From Pancytospora philotis (taxonomy: Eukaryota; Microsporidia): a stretch of 64,000 nt of DNA. The translations under genes and the position numbers were made by a program. This document shows positions 27,938 through 36,038 of the stretch, in pieces. The stretch is taken from assembly GCA_023647555.1 (NCBI GenBank), contig JALRLY010000260.1, positions 1-64,000 on the forward strand. The letters run 5' to 3'. Below the pieces are notes generated by a model. That model made no database searches and had not been told where the DNA came from. It worked only from the letters and a program-made list of their open reading frames with translations. How positions within the stretch are numbered: the first letter of the stretch is position 1; each line of letters begins with the position of its first letter.

Positions 27938-28816
27938 ATGAACGGGAATGGCTTCTACAACTACGAGATCCCCGCCGTCTCGTCGCCGGACACCTCGGAG
28001 ACCATCCAGATATCGTCGCTGGCGCTGCTCAAGATGATGAAGCACGGCCGCGCGGGCATCCCGCTCGAGGTGATGGGCCTGATGCTCGGCGAGTTCATCG
28101 ACGAGTACAACGTAAGGGTCGTCGACGTCTTCGCGATGCCGCAGTCGGGGACCGGCGTGACCGTCGAGGCCGTGGACCCCGTCTTCCAGACGACGATGAT
28201 GGAGACGCTCAAGCTCACCGGCCGGCACGAGACGGTCGTGGGCTGGTACCACTCGCACCCCGGCTTCGGCTGCTGGCTCTCGTCCACGGACGTGTCGACG
28301 CAGTCGTGCTTCGAGCAGCTGTGCAAGCGCGCGGTCGCGGTCGTGATCGACCCGATCCAGAGCGTCAAGGGCAAGGTCGTGATCGACGCCTTCCGCAACA
28401 TCAACACCGCGCCCATGGGCGGCGAGCCGCGCATCACGACCTCCAACATCGGCTTTCTGAAGCAGCCCTCCTTTATCTCGCTCGTGCACGGCCTCAACAA
28501 GAGCTACTACTCGTTCAACATCACGTTCCGCAAGAACGAGCTCGAGAAGCGCATGCTGCTGAGCCTCAACCGCAAGTCGTGGGCCTGCAGCCTCAAGCCC
28601 GCGGACACCGAGCGCCGCAGCCTGGCCGCGCTGGTCCAAAAGTACTCCAGGATGGCCGAGGAGGAGCGCAAGCAGGGGCAGGACGAGCTCGGGACCGCGC
28701 GCGTGGGCCAGATCGACCACCGCAAGCACCTGCTCGAGAGGTGCAACGAGACGATCAAGGAGGAGGCGATCAACAACCTGATCCACGGCCTCCATGCGTT
28801 TATTTTCAATAAATAA
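27938..28816 (+). CDS. RPN11: 26S proteasome lid deubiquitinase RPN11
   Basis: The 292-residue JAMM metalloprotease removes ubiquitin chains from substrates entering the proteasome. The intact metal site is in VVGWYHSHPGFGCWLSSTDVSTQ (HSHP...SxxD), with the upstream catalytic Glu in PLEVMGLMLGEF. The RPN11-specific FQTTMMETLKLTGR and the C-terminal helical half for lid binding are present. The start lies 4 bases after CCAAATATTTTTGG (27921-27934), the closest motif-start distance here. The stop codon overlaps AATAAATAA. Confidence 0.95.
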   Translation: MNGNGFYNYEIPAVSSPDTSETIQISSLALLKMMKHGRAGIPLEVMGLMLGEFIDEYNVRVVDVFAMPQSGTGVTVEAVDPVFQTTMMETLKLTGRHETVVGWYHSHPGFGCWLSSTDVSTQSCFEQLCKRAVAVVIDPIQSVKGKVVIDAFRNINTAPMGGEPRITTSNIGFLKQPSFISLVHGLNKSYYSFNITFRKNELEKRMLLSLNRKSWACSLKPADTERRSLAALVQKYSRMAEEERKQGQDELGTARVGQIDHRKHLLERCNETIKEEAINNLIHGLHAFIFNK

Positions 28817-28914
28817 CTGTGCGAGCTTTCTTGGCGTGCCCGCGCGCATTATGAATTGCCGGCGTCCCGCCGCTGGCCGGCGCCGTGCCAAAATCGCTGC
28901 AAATTTTTAACCGT

Positions 28915-29502
28915 ATGGACGTAGTGCAGGAACGTTCGATAGAAATCCCGGTCTACAAGCTGAAGGCCATCAAGCAGGACTGGCTGAAGATCTACACGGC
29001 CATCGTGGAGCTCGGGCATCTGCAGATCCGCTTCAACCGGCGCACGCGCATGGTGGATCTGCGGACGTGCCCCAGCACGTCGGACTGCTCGTTCCTCGAG
29101 CGCAGCATCGCCTTCATACAGGCCATCATCTACGGCTTCCGCCTCGACGACGCGATGGCGCTCATGAAGTACCGCGACATCTTCATGGAGGCCTTCGAGA
29201 TCGGCGAGATCCGGAAGCTCAAGACGTCGCACATGTCGCGTGCGATCGGGCGCATCATCGGCCGCGAGGGCCGCACCAAGGAAAGCATCGAGAACTTTTC
29301 CAAATGTAAATTCGTGCTGCACGACCAGCGCATCGTGGTGCTGGGCTGCGCCGACAACATCAGGATGGCCAAGGACGGGATCGGCCGCCTGGTCCAGGGC
29401 GCGGAGCCGAGCAGCATCTTCAACCGCCTGCGCATGGTGTCCGCGAAGCTGAAGGACAAGTACGGCAGCATCCAGACCATCTACGAGAATCTGAAGAACT
29501 AG
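28915..29502 (+). CDS. PNO1: Small-subunit biogenesis factor PNO1/DIM2
   Basis: The 195-residue product has the KH-like domain with GRIIGREGRTKESIENFSKCKF...IVVLGCADNIRMAKDGIGRLVQG, followed by the family C-terminus PSSIFNRLRMVSAKLKDKYG. PNO1 binds the 3' end of pre-18S rRNA and partners the NOB1 nuclease. The start follows AAATTTTTAA (28901-28910). It lies just upstream of the gap that encodes a C/D snoRNA. Confidence 0.92.
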   Translation: MDVVQERSIEIPVYKLKAIKQDWLKIYTAIVELGHLQIRFNRRTRMVDLRTCPSTSDCSFLERSIAFIQAIIYGFRLDDAMALMKYRDIFMEAFEIGEIRKLKTSHMSRAIGRIIGREGRTKESIENFSKCKFVLHDQRIVVLGCADNIRMAKDGIGRLVQGAEPSSIFNRLRMVSAKLKDKYGSIQTIYENLKN

Positions 29503-30048
29503 TCCGCCTGTGCGACCCTTCGAGTGGCCGCGCCTCCATTAAATCTCCTGTCGGGTTTCCTGTATGTTTCTACGTTGCGCCTGCCTGTCTGGCAAGTGCG
29601 ACGGCTGAGCTATTTTTGGCTAGGACCTTTGTGCCGCTGCATAGTCGCGAGGCACCAGATCTAACAGACGCACGCGCTGCTACCGCATTTGAGTGCACGA
29701 TTTGCCGCGCCGCCCGGGTTATTCCTCATCTGCGCCATTCTTTAAGTCACCGACCACTGTTATATTGACTATACAGCGCTGTGCATGGATTAGCGGCGTT
29801 TTAACATCTCTTGCCTTACTAACCTAGGAATGCTGCGTGCAACAGCTTCCGCGTATAATCTACCGCAGCGTTTTCCTGACAGTCCCGCGCCTGGTTCCGT
29901 GTCTGCACCTTGCTGGTTCTCGGGCCGCTCAGTGCCGATGCATCCGAGCCAATGCTGACACACGCAAAACACCGTAGCGCTCAGTTCCGCAGCCGGAATA
30001 AATTTTTTGCAAAATTTTACTATAAATACGCAGGCGCTCAAGAGCCCC
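29503..30048. other. Gene-poor gap left of the snoRNA
   Basis: No coding frame with a start motif and no tRNA were found here. The last 40 bases carry the snoRNA promoter elements. Small open frames on either strand lack codon bias and are rejected. Confidence 0.4.
30010..30029 (+). promoter_or_regulatory. AAAATTTT plus TATA box of the snoRNA
   Basis: AAAATTTT (30011-30018) is followed by TATAAATA (30021-30028). The TATA is about 21-28 bases before the predicted snoRNA 5' end, a usual TATA-to-start distance. TTTT at 30112-30115 could end a pol III transcript. Confidence 0.55.
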
Positions 30049-30109
30049 GAGAACATGATGAACTTTGTTATCCCTGGCTGAAGTGTGATGAAAACTTACT
30101 CTGATTCTC
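30049..30109 (+). ncRNA. snR38: C/D-box snoRNA, snR38-like (25S rRNA Gm2815 guide)
   Basis: All boxes are present in order: terminal stem 5' arm GAGAA (30049-30053), C box ATGATGA (30055-30061), D' box CTGA (30078-30081), C' box GTGATGA (30085-30091), D box CTGA (30101-30104), terminal stem 3' arm TTCTC (30105-30109). The 11 bases directly before D' (GTTATCCCTGG) are the perfect complement of CCAGGGATAAC, the conserved LSU rRNA sequence at the peptidyl transferase centre. By the D+5 rule the target is the middle G, which equals yeast 25S G2815, the known target of snR38. At 61 nt it is short, like archaeal C/D RNAs. The second guide (before D) was not matched. Confidence 0.88.
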
Positions 30110-30680
30110 CATTTTATAATCCAAGTTGTTTTTGTTCGGTGTTTTTAGTGGCAAGGCTCGTATCCCGGCCGTGCAGACGCTGTGTCAGACAGGTCCAGGG
30201 TGCCTGTGTTGCTCTTATTTCAATCTCCCGCTGTACTTCTTATAATGCAAGTCGTCTGTTGTGTATTCAAGTATTTACGGCATTTGTGCTGGTGCGCATT
30301 TCGTGAGTGCTCCCGCTTTGTTCGCAAATTCAAGGACTTTTTCAATATTGGATGGTAAGGCTGCTGCAGCCACAATCCACATACGCTGGTAGGTTTCCTC
30401 ATATTTGCATATTTGCATCGAGCAATACGTGAAAGCAGTTTCGCTCAAACCTTGAAAGCTGTAAATAAGGCGCGGACAGAAGCACAAGAAAATAAATCCC
30501 AACGAACCCAGCGGTTCGTTCTTGGTTTCAGCCAGTACAACGCTCGGCAAAATTAAATTGGTTACCGTAAAACTTAGACAACGCTGGGTCGAAGCGACTT
30601 TCCAACCCGCTAGGACAGAAGGCACAAAGGATTTACTATCGCACGTGCACGCGTGTTTCTGCTAATTTACAGGGGGCCGG
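30110..30680. other. Gene-poor gap right of the snoRNA, with a perfect hairpin
   Basis: This contains a perfect 8-bp hairpin, AACGAACC (30501-30508), loop CAGC, GGTTCGTT (30513-30520). A minus-strand open frame at 30275-30625 has a short hydrophobic segment but starts with GTG and has no ATG near its AAATT-type motif (30550), so I do not call it. Confidence 0.4.
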
Positions 30681-32177
30681 TCAGAGCCTCGGCGAGAAGC
30701 ACAGGCGCGCGCCTATGAAGATGTGGTCAGAGGGGAAGTGGATGTTCGGCAGCCCTACTGTCTTCTCGGTGTACTCGTCCTCGACGGGCGAGAGCACGCT
30801 CACGATGCTGAGGCCGTCGGAGTAGAAGATGTAGTCGATGACCTCCCTGAACGTCGGCGTGAAGTTCGTGAACGTGAGGTCCTGGCCCGCGTACGCATCG
30901 TAGAAGGCGCACGAGTGGCTGAAGCCGCTGGAAAAGGGCGAGTAGTCGTAGAGGTTGAAGTCGTGGCCGTTCACGCAGCGCTCCACGATGAGGTCGTACA
31001 CGTACGAGCCGCGCAGGCTGTTGAAGTCCCCGAGGAGCACCGTGGGCGCGTCCTTGTACTTGCCCTTGATCTTCTCTATTTCCTCGATGAACAGAATCGT
31101 CTGGAAAAGCTTCACGTCGGAGTACTCGGGGTCCCAGAAGAGGTGCGCGTTCGCCACGATGAGCAGCGCGCCGCCGGCCTGCTGCAGGACCGCGATGAGC
31201 GCGACGTTGTCCTTGCGCGCGTGGCGCTGCAGGATGTCCTGGTTCATCGAGAAGCGGATGTCGGTGGTGATCTTCTGGTAGAAGTCCACGCCCACCTGCT
31301 CGACGAGCTTGAACTTCCCGCGCTTCCAGAAGATCGCGCAGCCGTCGACGGTGCGCTTGTCGGAGAGGAGCAGCGCGCGCCCGCGCGGCAGGAAGGCCGA
31401 CTCGTAGTTCAGGCGCGTCTCGAGCTGCTCGCGGTAGAACTCGAAGTACGAGCACGTCTCGATCTCCTGGAGCGCGAGGATGTCGACGTTGTACGAGATG
31501 ATGTTCTGCAGCACGGTTTCCTTGCGCAGGTCGGCGTTCAGCACCCACGAGGGCGCGTACGTGCACTTGGAGGCGAAGTAGTTGCAGAGGATGTTGTAGG
31601 TGCCCACGGAGATGAACGGCTCGCCGCTCTCCCTGCTCAGCACGGTGTCGACCCACGCGCGGTCGGCCGGCGAGGCGTACGCCGTGTTGTTCTCGCGGCA
31701 GAAGTGCACGAGCGAGCGCTCGCGGCTGAGCGTGTTGAACGGCGCCACCAGCGGGTTATTGTGCATGTTGAACACCTCGAGGCCGTGCAGCCCGCCGAGC
31801 TCCATCGGCACCGTCGTGATCGAGTTGTCGTTCAGGTGCAGCTCGCGCAGCCAGACCATCCGCCCCAGCTCCGGCGGGATGCTGCGGATGCGGTTGAACG
31901 CGAGGTTCAGCCGCTCCAGGCTCCGGAGCTGGCAGATGTCGCGCGGGATGCTCTCGAGTTCGTTATTGTTCAGCAGCAGCTCCTTGATGCCGTTCAGCAG
32001 AAAGAGCGAGGGGCTCAGGGATTTGAGCCCCTGGAACGTCATGTCGAGCCCGAAAACGCACTCGGGCCCCGGCGATATCATCCTGTTAATTGCGCGGCGG
32101 TCCTGGCCGTCGCCCACGCGCACATGCCGCAGCCGGTCCTCCGTCTCCTGCATCCTGGCTCCCTGCTGCTCTTCCAT
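30681..32177 (-). CDS. CCR4: CCR4 deadenylase (LRR + EEP nuclease)
   Basis: The 498-residue product carries leucine-rich repeats at about 55-165 (LLNGIKELLLNNNELESIP, LRELHLNDNSITTVP), which bind CAF1/POP2 in CCR4-NOT. An exonuclease-endonuclease-phosphatase domain (about 190-498) follows. Catalytic motifs are ILALQEIE, LLGDFNSLRGS and the terminal FPSDHIFIGARL. It shortens mRNA poly(A) tails in the cytoplasm. The N-terminal Q-rich region of yeast Ccr4 is missing. The upstream motif is weak (GAAAATATC, 32197-32205). Confidence 0.93.
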   Translation of the reverse strand: MEEQQGARMQETEDRLRHVRVGDGQDRRAINRMISPGPECVFGLDMTFQGLKSLSPSLFLLNGIKELLLNNNELESIPRDICQLRSLERLNLAFNRIRSIPPELGRMVWLRELHLNDNSITTVPMELGGLHGLEVFNMHNNPLVAPFNTLSRERSLVHFCRENNTAYASPADRAWVDTVLSRESGEPFISVGTYNILCNYFASKCTYAPSWVLNADLRKETVLQNIISYNVDILALQEIETCSYFEFYREQLETRLNYESAFLPRGRALLLSDKRTVDGCAIFWKRGKFKLVEQVGVDFYQKITTDIRFSMNQDILQRHARKDNVALIAVLQQAGGALLIVANAHLFWDPEYSDVKLFQTILFIEEIEKIKGKYKDAPTVLLGDFNSLRGSYVYDLIVERCVNGHDFNLYDYSPFSSGFSHSCAFYDAYAGQDLTFTNFTPTFREVIDYIFYSDGLSIVSVLSPVEDEYTEKTVGLPNIHFPSDHIFIGARLCFSPRL

Positions 32178-32594
32178 GGGTCTGCTGCGCCGCGGCGAAA
32201 ATATCGTCGGCAAAAGAAAACAGGCACGGCCGAGGCCAAGGAGGCGGCAGGCCGGCACGTGGGGGCTGGGCGTGGTGATAACCGCCCGGTAGAGCACACA
32301 AGCAGTAGCGTTGCACCACTGTCCATGCAAACACCGGCGATCGCCCATTCGCGGCTGTTATTGGCCGTTTCAGTTGGAATGCACGAATCGCCAATGGCGC
32401 GGTGCTGCCGTAACGGCTGCCTCAGAGACGCGGCCCGCCGCAGATCGCTGCAGGGTTCGATCGCGGCTCTGGGCCCGCTGTGAGCATCTTACTGCCCAAT
32501 CTGCGGCTCGTTCGATGCAGCAAGTGCGAGCAATTCCAAGCACACGAAAGAACGCGCGCAGCAATACCAATATTAATATTCGTGAGCAATTTAT
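32178..32594. other. Intergenic gap, no gene seen
   Basis: This is the upstream region of CCR4 and the 3' region of eS7. It contains the palindrome AATATTAATATT near 32570, and ATTGG/CCAAT elements near 32359 and 32390. A GGGTTCGATC near 32454 was tested as a tRNA T-loop and fails stem pairing. Confidence 0.4.
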
Positions 32595-33110
32595 TCATTG
32601 TCCAGCATTGAAGAAGCCGATGGCGTAGTTCTCCTGGAGCACCTTCGCGAGGACCTTCTCAATGGTGGCCAGATCGGAGTTGGACCAGACCTGGTTCTTG
32701 GAGTCGAGGTACACGAGCTGGCGCATGTCGTCGCGGCTCTCGACCTCGGTCGCGCGCGCAGCGACCACGGACGGGAACACAAGATCGTTGACGACCGCCT
32801 CTCTGTCGTGCTTCGGGTTGTAGTTCTTCCGCGGCGCGATCTCTTTGTTGTTCATGGTCAGCACCATGGCGTTCGCGAAGATCTTCGCAATGCCCGCGAC
32901 CATCTTGCTGTACACGAGCTTCGCGTGGCGCAGCAGCTCGCTGTCCATCTTGACGACAACGACCTCGGACATGTTGTTGCCGAACTTGAGCGGAACGACG
33001 GTGACCCTGTCGGCCATGTCCTGGAGCTGCGGGTGCGCAGAAACGGAGTCGGCGAGCGCGTCCTTGATCACCTTGGACACCTTAACTTCGGCCTCAGTGC
33101 GAGAATTCAT
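32595..33110 (-). CDS. RPS7: 40S ribosomal protein eS7
   Basis: The 171-residue product matches eS7 in the block REAVVNDLVFPSVVAARATEVESRDDMRQLVYLD (family: AILEDLVFPSEIVGKRI...KVHLD) and the C-terminal VLAKVLQENYAIGFF. It is shorter than human eS7 (194) with a reduced basic middle. Two AAATTT-type motifs precede the start (33117-33126 and 33137-33144), the strongest promoter-like upstream region in the window, as expected for a ribosomal protein gene. Confidence 0.85.
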   Translation of the reverse strand: MNSRTEAEVKVSKVIKDALADSVSAHPQLQDMADRVTVVPLKFGNNMSEVVVVKMDSELLRHAKLVYSKMVAGIAKIFANAMVLTMNNKEIAPRKNYNPKHDREAVVNDLVFPSVVAARATEVESRDDMRQLVYLDSKNQVWSNSDLATIEKVLAKVLQENYAIGFFNAGQ

Positions 33111-33512
33111 CGAGGGTAAATTTTTTCACAGTTTGAAAATTTTGGCCGCGGCCGGCTCGCATGCGCTTGGCGGACTGCAGGGAAACTGACGGGCACGGCG
33201 TACGCGCTCCCGCATACTGGCTTGGTGATGTTTAGTCGTGCAAATAGCCGAGGTGTAGCACAATGCAGCGCCTCCGCTTTCGCTGCGTGCAAAATTTACT
33301 GGTGTCCCGCGGCGACCGGTAGAAAATTGCAGTGCGGTTTTAGATGGCGCCGGCGTTGTGTTTTTCTGCGGTGCATCTAAGACGATCAATAAGCAGTAGC
33401 AAGCGCACCGGGCGATCTATTTTATATTGAAAACTTCCGCAGCACCTGTCCCGTGATAGCATGCTTGGGTCGGGCAAAGCCACAGAATTTGGCACGACCC
33501 ATCGGACAAACC
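33111..33512. other. Upstream region of eS7
   Basis: It has the double AAATTT motif beside eS7 and further GCAAAATTTACT at about 33290. No coding frame with supporting features was found between 33150 and 33500. Confidence 0.35.
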
Positions 33513-33692
33513 ATGCGTTTATTCGTCTGTTATCTAACACATGCAAGCGAAGAGCTTCGAAAACGCAGTCCCGGCTGCCGCGCACAGATTTTAACTTACG
33601 TGGCTTTATTTATAATTAGTCTCGCCGCGGCGGGCCTGTTGATATCGCACTGTGCCACCGCGCTGCGGCCGCACAGTCTTAAAGCTAAGTGA
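33513..33692 (+). CDS. Small single-pass membrane protein, possible
   Basis: A 59-codon frame starts at ATG 33513, 20-27 bases after AGAATTTGGCACGACCC. It encodes a short N-terminal region, a basic EELRKRSPGCR stretch and one clear membrane helix (LTYVALFIISLAAAGLLI). Size, the basic stretch before the helix and topology resemble Sec61-gamma/SSS1, but the sequence match is weak and I do not claim it. It converges on the membrane-protein gene at 33709, 16 bases away. It could be a chance frame. Confidence 0.4.
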   Translation: MRLFVCYLTHASEELRKRSPGCRAQILTYVALFIISLAAAGLLISHCATALRPHSLKAK

Positions 33693-33708
33693 GCGCGCCC
33701 ATCCTTGC

Positions 33709-34476
33709 TTAGATCGAGGCGTAGCCCGCCTCCGTGTAATTATCTCCGGTAATCAGCGCAGCGGGCACGCGCAGGACGACGCGCGACATGATGCCCGAGA
33801 AGCGGATGGACGTGACCTGCTGGTAGCTGACGTCCGCAGCATCGATCGTCGCGGATGGCAGCTCGTTCGGCTTCAGACGGTCCGACAGCTTCAGCATGAA
33901 GTCCGGGCTCAGCTCGTTGTACTGCGCCAGGCTATCGGGGAGCTGTGCGATCTCCCCGGACAGAAGGATGACGGCGGACCGCTGCAGCGCATCCAGGATG
34001 CTCTGCTCCTCGGCCGGCGTAAGGCTGGAGTTTGGTGTGTAGAAGCGCAGCACCCGGTTCCTGTCGTAGTACAGCGAGCAGCACAGCACCAGCACACACA
34101 CGAGTGCGAGCACGGAAAGGATGTCCAGCACGGCGCGCTTCCTGAAGGGCATGCAGATGAACGGGACAATCGCTATCCCCAGCAGCACGAGTCTGACAGG
34201 CATGAGCATCACGGAGGCGTCGGTGAGCCACTCAGTTACCAGGAGCAGCAGCACTATGGCCAGCATGCACAGCACCCCGCACACAAACGGAACCTTGGAC
34301 AGTTCAGATTCCTCTCCTGCGCTTGATGCTCTATTGTCGGCTTTGGGTACTCTGCTCTCAGCCGCAGGCGTCCTCTTATCGGCGTTAGGTGATCCTCTGC
34401 CGGCGCTAGGCGATCCTCTGCCGGCGTTAGGCGATCTGTTGCCGGCCTCAGGCGTATTATCATCGGCTTCTGGCAT
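33709..34476 (-). CDS. Multi-pass membrane protein, 4TM family member A
   Basis: In this 255-residue protein of unknown function, residues 2-60 are a hydrophilic tail of seven-residue repeats ([STV]PxAxxR). Residues 70-145 hold four hydrophobic segments with the landmarks LVTEWLTDAS, IVPFICMPF and RNRVLRFY. The C-terminal ~105 residues are soluble and include RFSGIMSRVVLRVP. The same order and landmarks occur in the genes at 35131 and 38520, so the three are paralogues. ATG 34476 is used; an in-frame TTG lies upstream. No homologue outside this window was recognised. Confidence 0.8.
   Translation of the reverse strand: MPEADDNTPEAGNRSPNAGRGSPSAGRGSPNADKRTPAAESRVPKADNRASSAGEESELSKVPFVCGVLCMLAIVLLLLVTEWLTDASVMLMPVRLVLLGIAIVPFICMPFRKRAVLDILSVLALVCVLVLCCSLYYDRNRVLRFYTPNSSLTPAEEQSILDALQRSAVILLSGEIAQLPDSLAQYNELSPDFMLKLSDRLKPNELPSATIDAADVSYQQVTSIRFSGIMSRVVLRVPAALITGDNYTEAGYASI
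34300..34461 (-). repeat. Degenerate 21-base repeats coding [STV]PxAxxR
   Basis: About seven tandem copies of a 7-codon unit make the N-terminal tail of family member A (for example SPNAGRG, SPSAGRG, SPNADKR). On the plus strand the unit appears as the recurring GGCGTTAGGCGATCCTCTGCC pattern, which is split across copies. Confidence 0.7.
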
Positions 34477-35130
34477 TCTGATGGCGCTGCGGTCGATAGA
34501 TTTAAGGGCCAATGAAACACGGTTTCAAGTGGCATGCGGCAGCACCTGCGGCTCCTGGATGGGCTATTGCAAACGTGAGTGTTGCAGATTCAATGAGGCC
34601 AGCACCGGCTACAACTTATTAATGTAAAATATTCAACTACTGGCCGTATACAAGTGATGGCCTAACAGCAGCAGATCGGCAAACTGGACGCCATTACTCA
34701 CTATAACCAGCCATTAAGTATAGTAGGTGGGCTGAACATGCCGCGTGCATAGATTTAGACACTGCCCGCTCAGATGGACGGCAGCCCGTGCGCTAGCATT
34801 CCAATCAGGACCACCAGCCTTCAATCAGCTGACAGGTGGCGAGAAGACATAAGCTGACAGATGCCCAGCCGCGGTCATTGGTGCGGCGCAACGGCCCGGA
34901 TCAATCTGCAGCGCCAGGTTCGGCCGCGCAGTGAGTGGTTCTTGCCCGGATGCACGAATGGCCGCAGGGCCCTGCAAGATCTGAGACACATTCGCGCTTG
35001 CCCGACCAATCGGCACAGCTTGAAGAGATGTGATTACTTGTCCGCGAAGATAGATACCAATCGGCACGGCGGAACGCCACTGGTCGGCTGGCAGATGAAA
35101 AAATATAAATAAAAATACGCAGCAGTCAAC
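34477..35130. promoter_or_regulatory. Divergent upstream region with several CCAAT boxes
   Basis: This 654-base region between two divergent paralogues contains GGCCAATG (34507-34514), CCAATCAG (34801-34808) and two copies of ACCAATCGGCAC (35005-35016 and 35056-35067). Member B also has TATAAATAAAAATACGCAG just before its start. No gene was found inside. Confidence 0.55.
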
Positions 35131-35823
35131 ATGGCCGCCAGTACCGAAATGGAGAACGCCAAGGAAGACATCAAGTCTGAGTGCACCAAGCTGCCGATGA
35201 TACTCGGAGGTATCGCGGTTGGCTGCGTCATATTATTTCTGCTCTGCACGCAGTGCTTCTGGGACTCCAGCATCATGCTCAACACCTGGCTGCGCTGGGG
35301 ACTGCTTGCGTGCATCATCCCCTTCTGCTTCATCAAGTGCGAGAAGAAGAAGGCGAACATCGGCGCCATTGTCGGATTTTGCCTTACGCTCTTCTTCATA
35401 TGCGTGCTGTTCTACTACCGCAACAAGGTAACCAGGTTCTACATCAACGGCTCCAACCTCAGCGATGCAAACGCGAAGACGATCGAGTCCCACCTCAACC
35501 CCTCCGGCGTCGTGCTGCTGTTCGGTGATAACGTGGCTCTAGCGCCTGGCAGCCCCATCATGAACCTCGATGTGTCATCGAACACGGAGCTCGGCGCGGC
35601 CCTCGCCGCCGTCCTTGCTAAAAAGTCTGGCGGCGACGCCAGCGCCGGCATCGATAGCATTCTGAACAGCGAGAATTTGGTGAAGATGATCGACTCGCAG
35701 CGCTGGTCGGGCATTATCTACCAGGGTGTCATCAATCTGACCAATCTTAATGCTGTCGATCTGTCTAGCTTCATAGACAGTGATGAGGATAAGAAGAAAC
35801 ACGGCATCACGACTATTGGTTAA
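35131..35823 (+). CDS. Multi-pass membrane protein, 4TM family member B
   Basis: The 230-residue paralogue of the genes at 33709 and 38520 has a short tail (1-22), then four hydrophobic segments (about 23-110) with LLCTQCFWDSSIML, CIIPFCFIKC and YYRNKVTRFYINGSNLS. A soluble C-terminal domain containing SGVVLLFGDNVAL and QRWSGIIYQGVINL follows. It is the smallest member and shows the family core. A TATA-like run precedes the ATG. The function is unknown; I infer a surface or endomembrane protein. Confidence 0.82.
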   Translation: MAASTEMENAKEDIKSECTKLPMILGGIAVGCVILFLLCTQCFWDSSIMLNTWLRWGLLACIIPFCFIKCEKKKANIGAIVGFCLTLFFICVLFYYRNKVTRFYINGSNLSDANAKTIESHLNPSGVVLLFGDNVALAPGSPIMNLDVSSNTELGAALAAVLAKKSGGDASAGIDSILNSENLVKMIDSQRWSGIIYQGVINLTNLNAVDLSSFIDSDEDKKKHGITTIG

Positions 35824-36038
35824 ATCATTTATGTATCTTTTCTTCTATGGTCCGCCCACGGCCAATCATAAGGCGTTTTACTATTATAAACGACACTTCG
35901 TGTTGCTCATTGCCCGCAAATCAGTTCAAAATAAAAATGAACCGCAGGTGCCCGGCCTTTTCAATGAAGTCTCGTCGGCAAGGACACAAGAAATATTAAA
36001 AACATTTATTGCTAATCGAGCTCTAGTAGGGGAGGCGC

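Noticed and set aside
30275..30625. 116-codon minus-strand frame with a hydrophobic patch
   Set aside because: It starts with GTG, has no ATG near the AT motif and lacks the GC-rich codon pattern.
32401..32475. Possible tRNA at GGGTTCGATC
   Set aside because: The bases flanking the T-loop-like sequence do not pair as a 5-bp T stem and no acceptor or anticodon stem could be built.
35937..35999. 20-codon basic ORF after AAAATAAAAATG
   Set aside because: Too short to judge; it does not match eL41 or other tiny ribosomal proteins.
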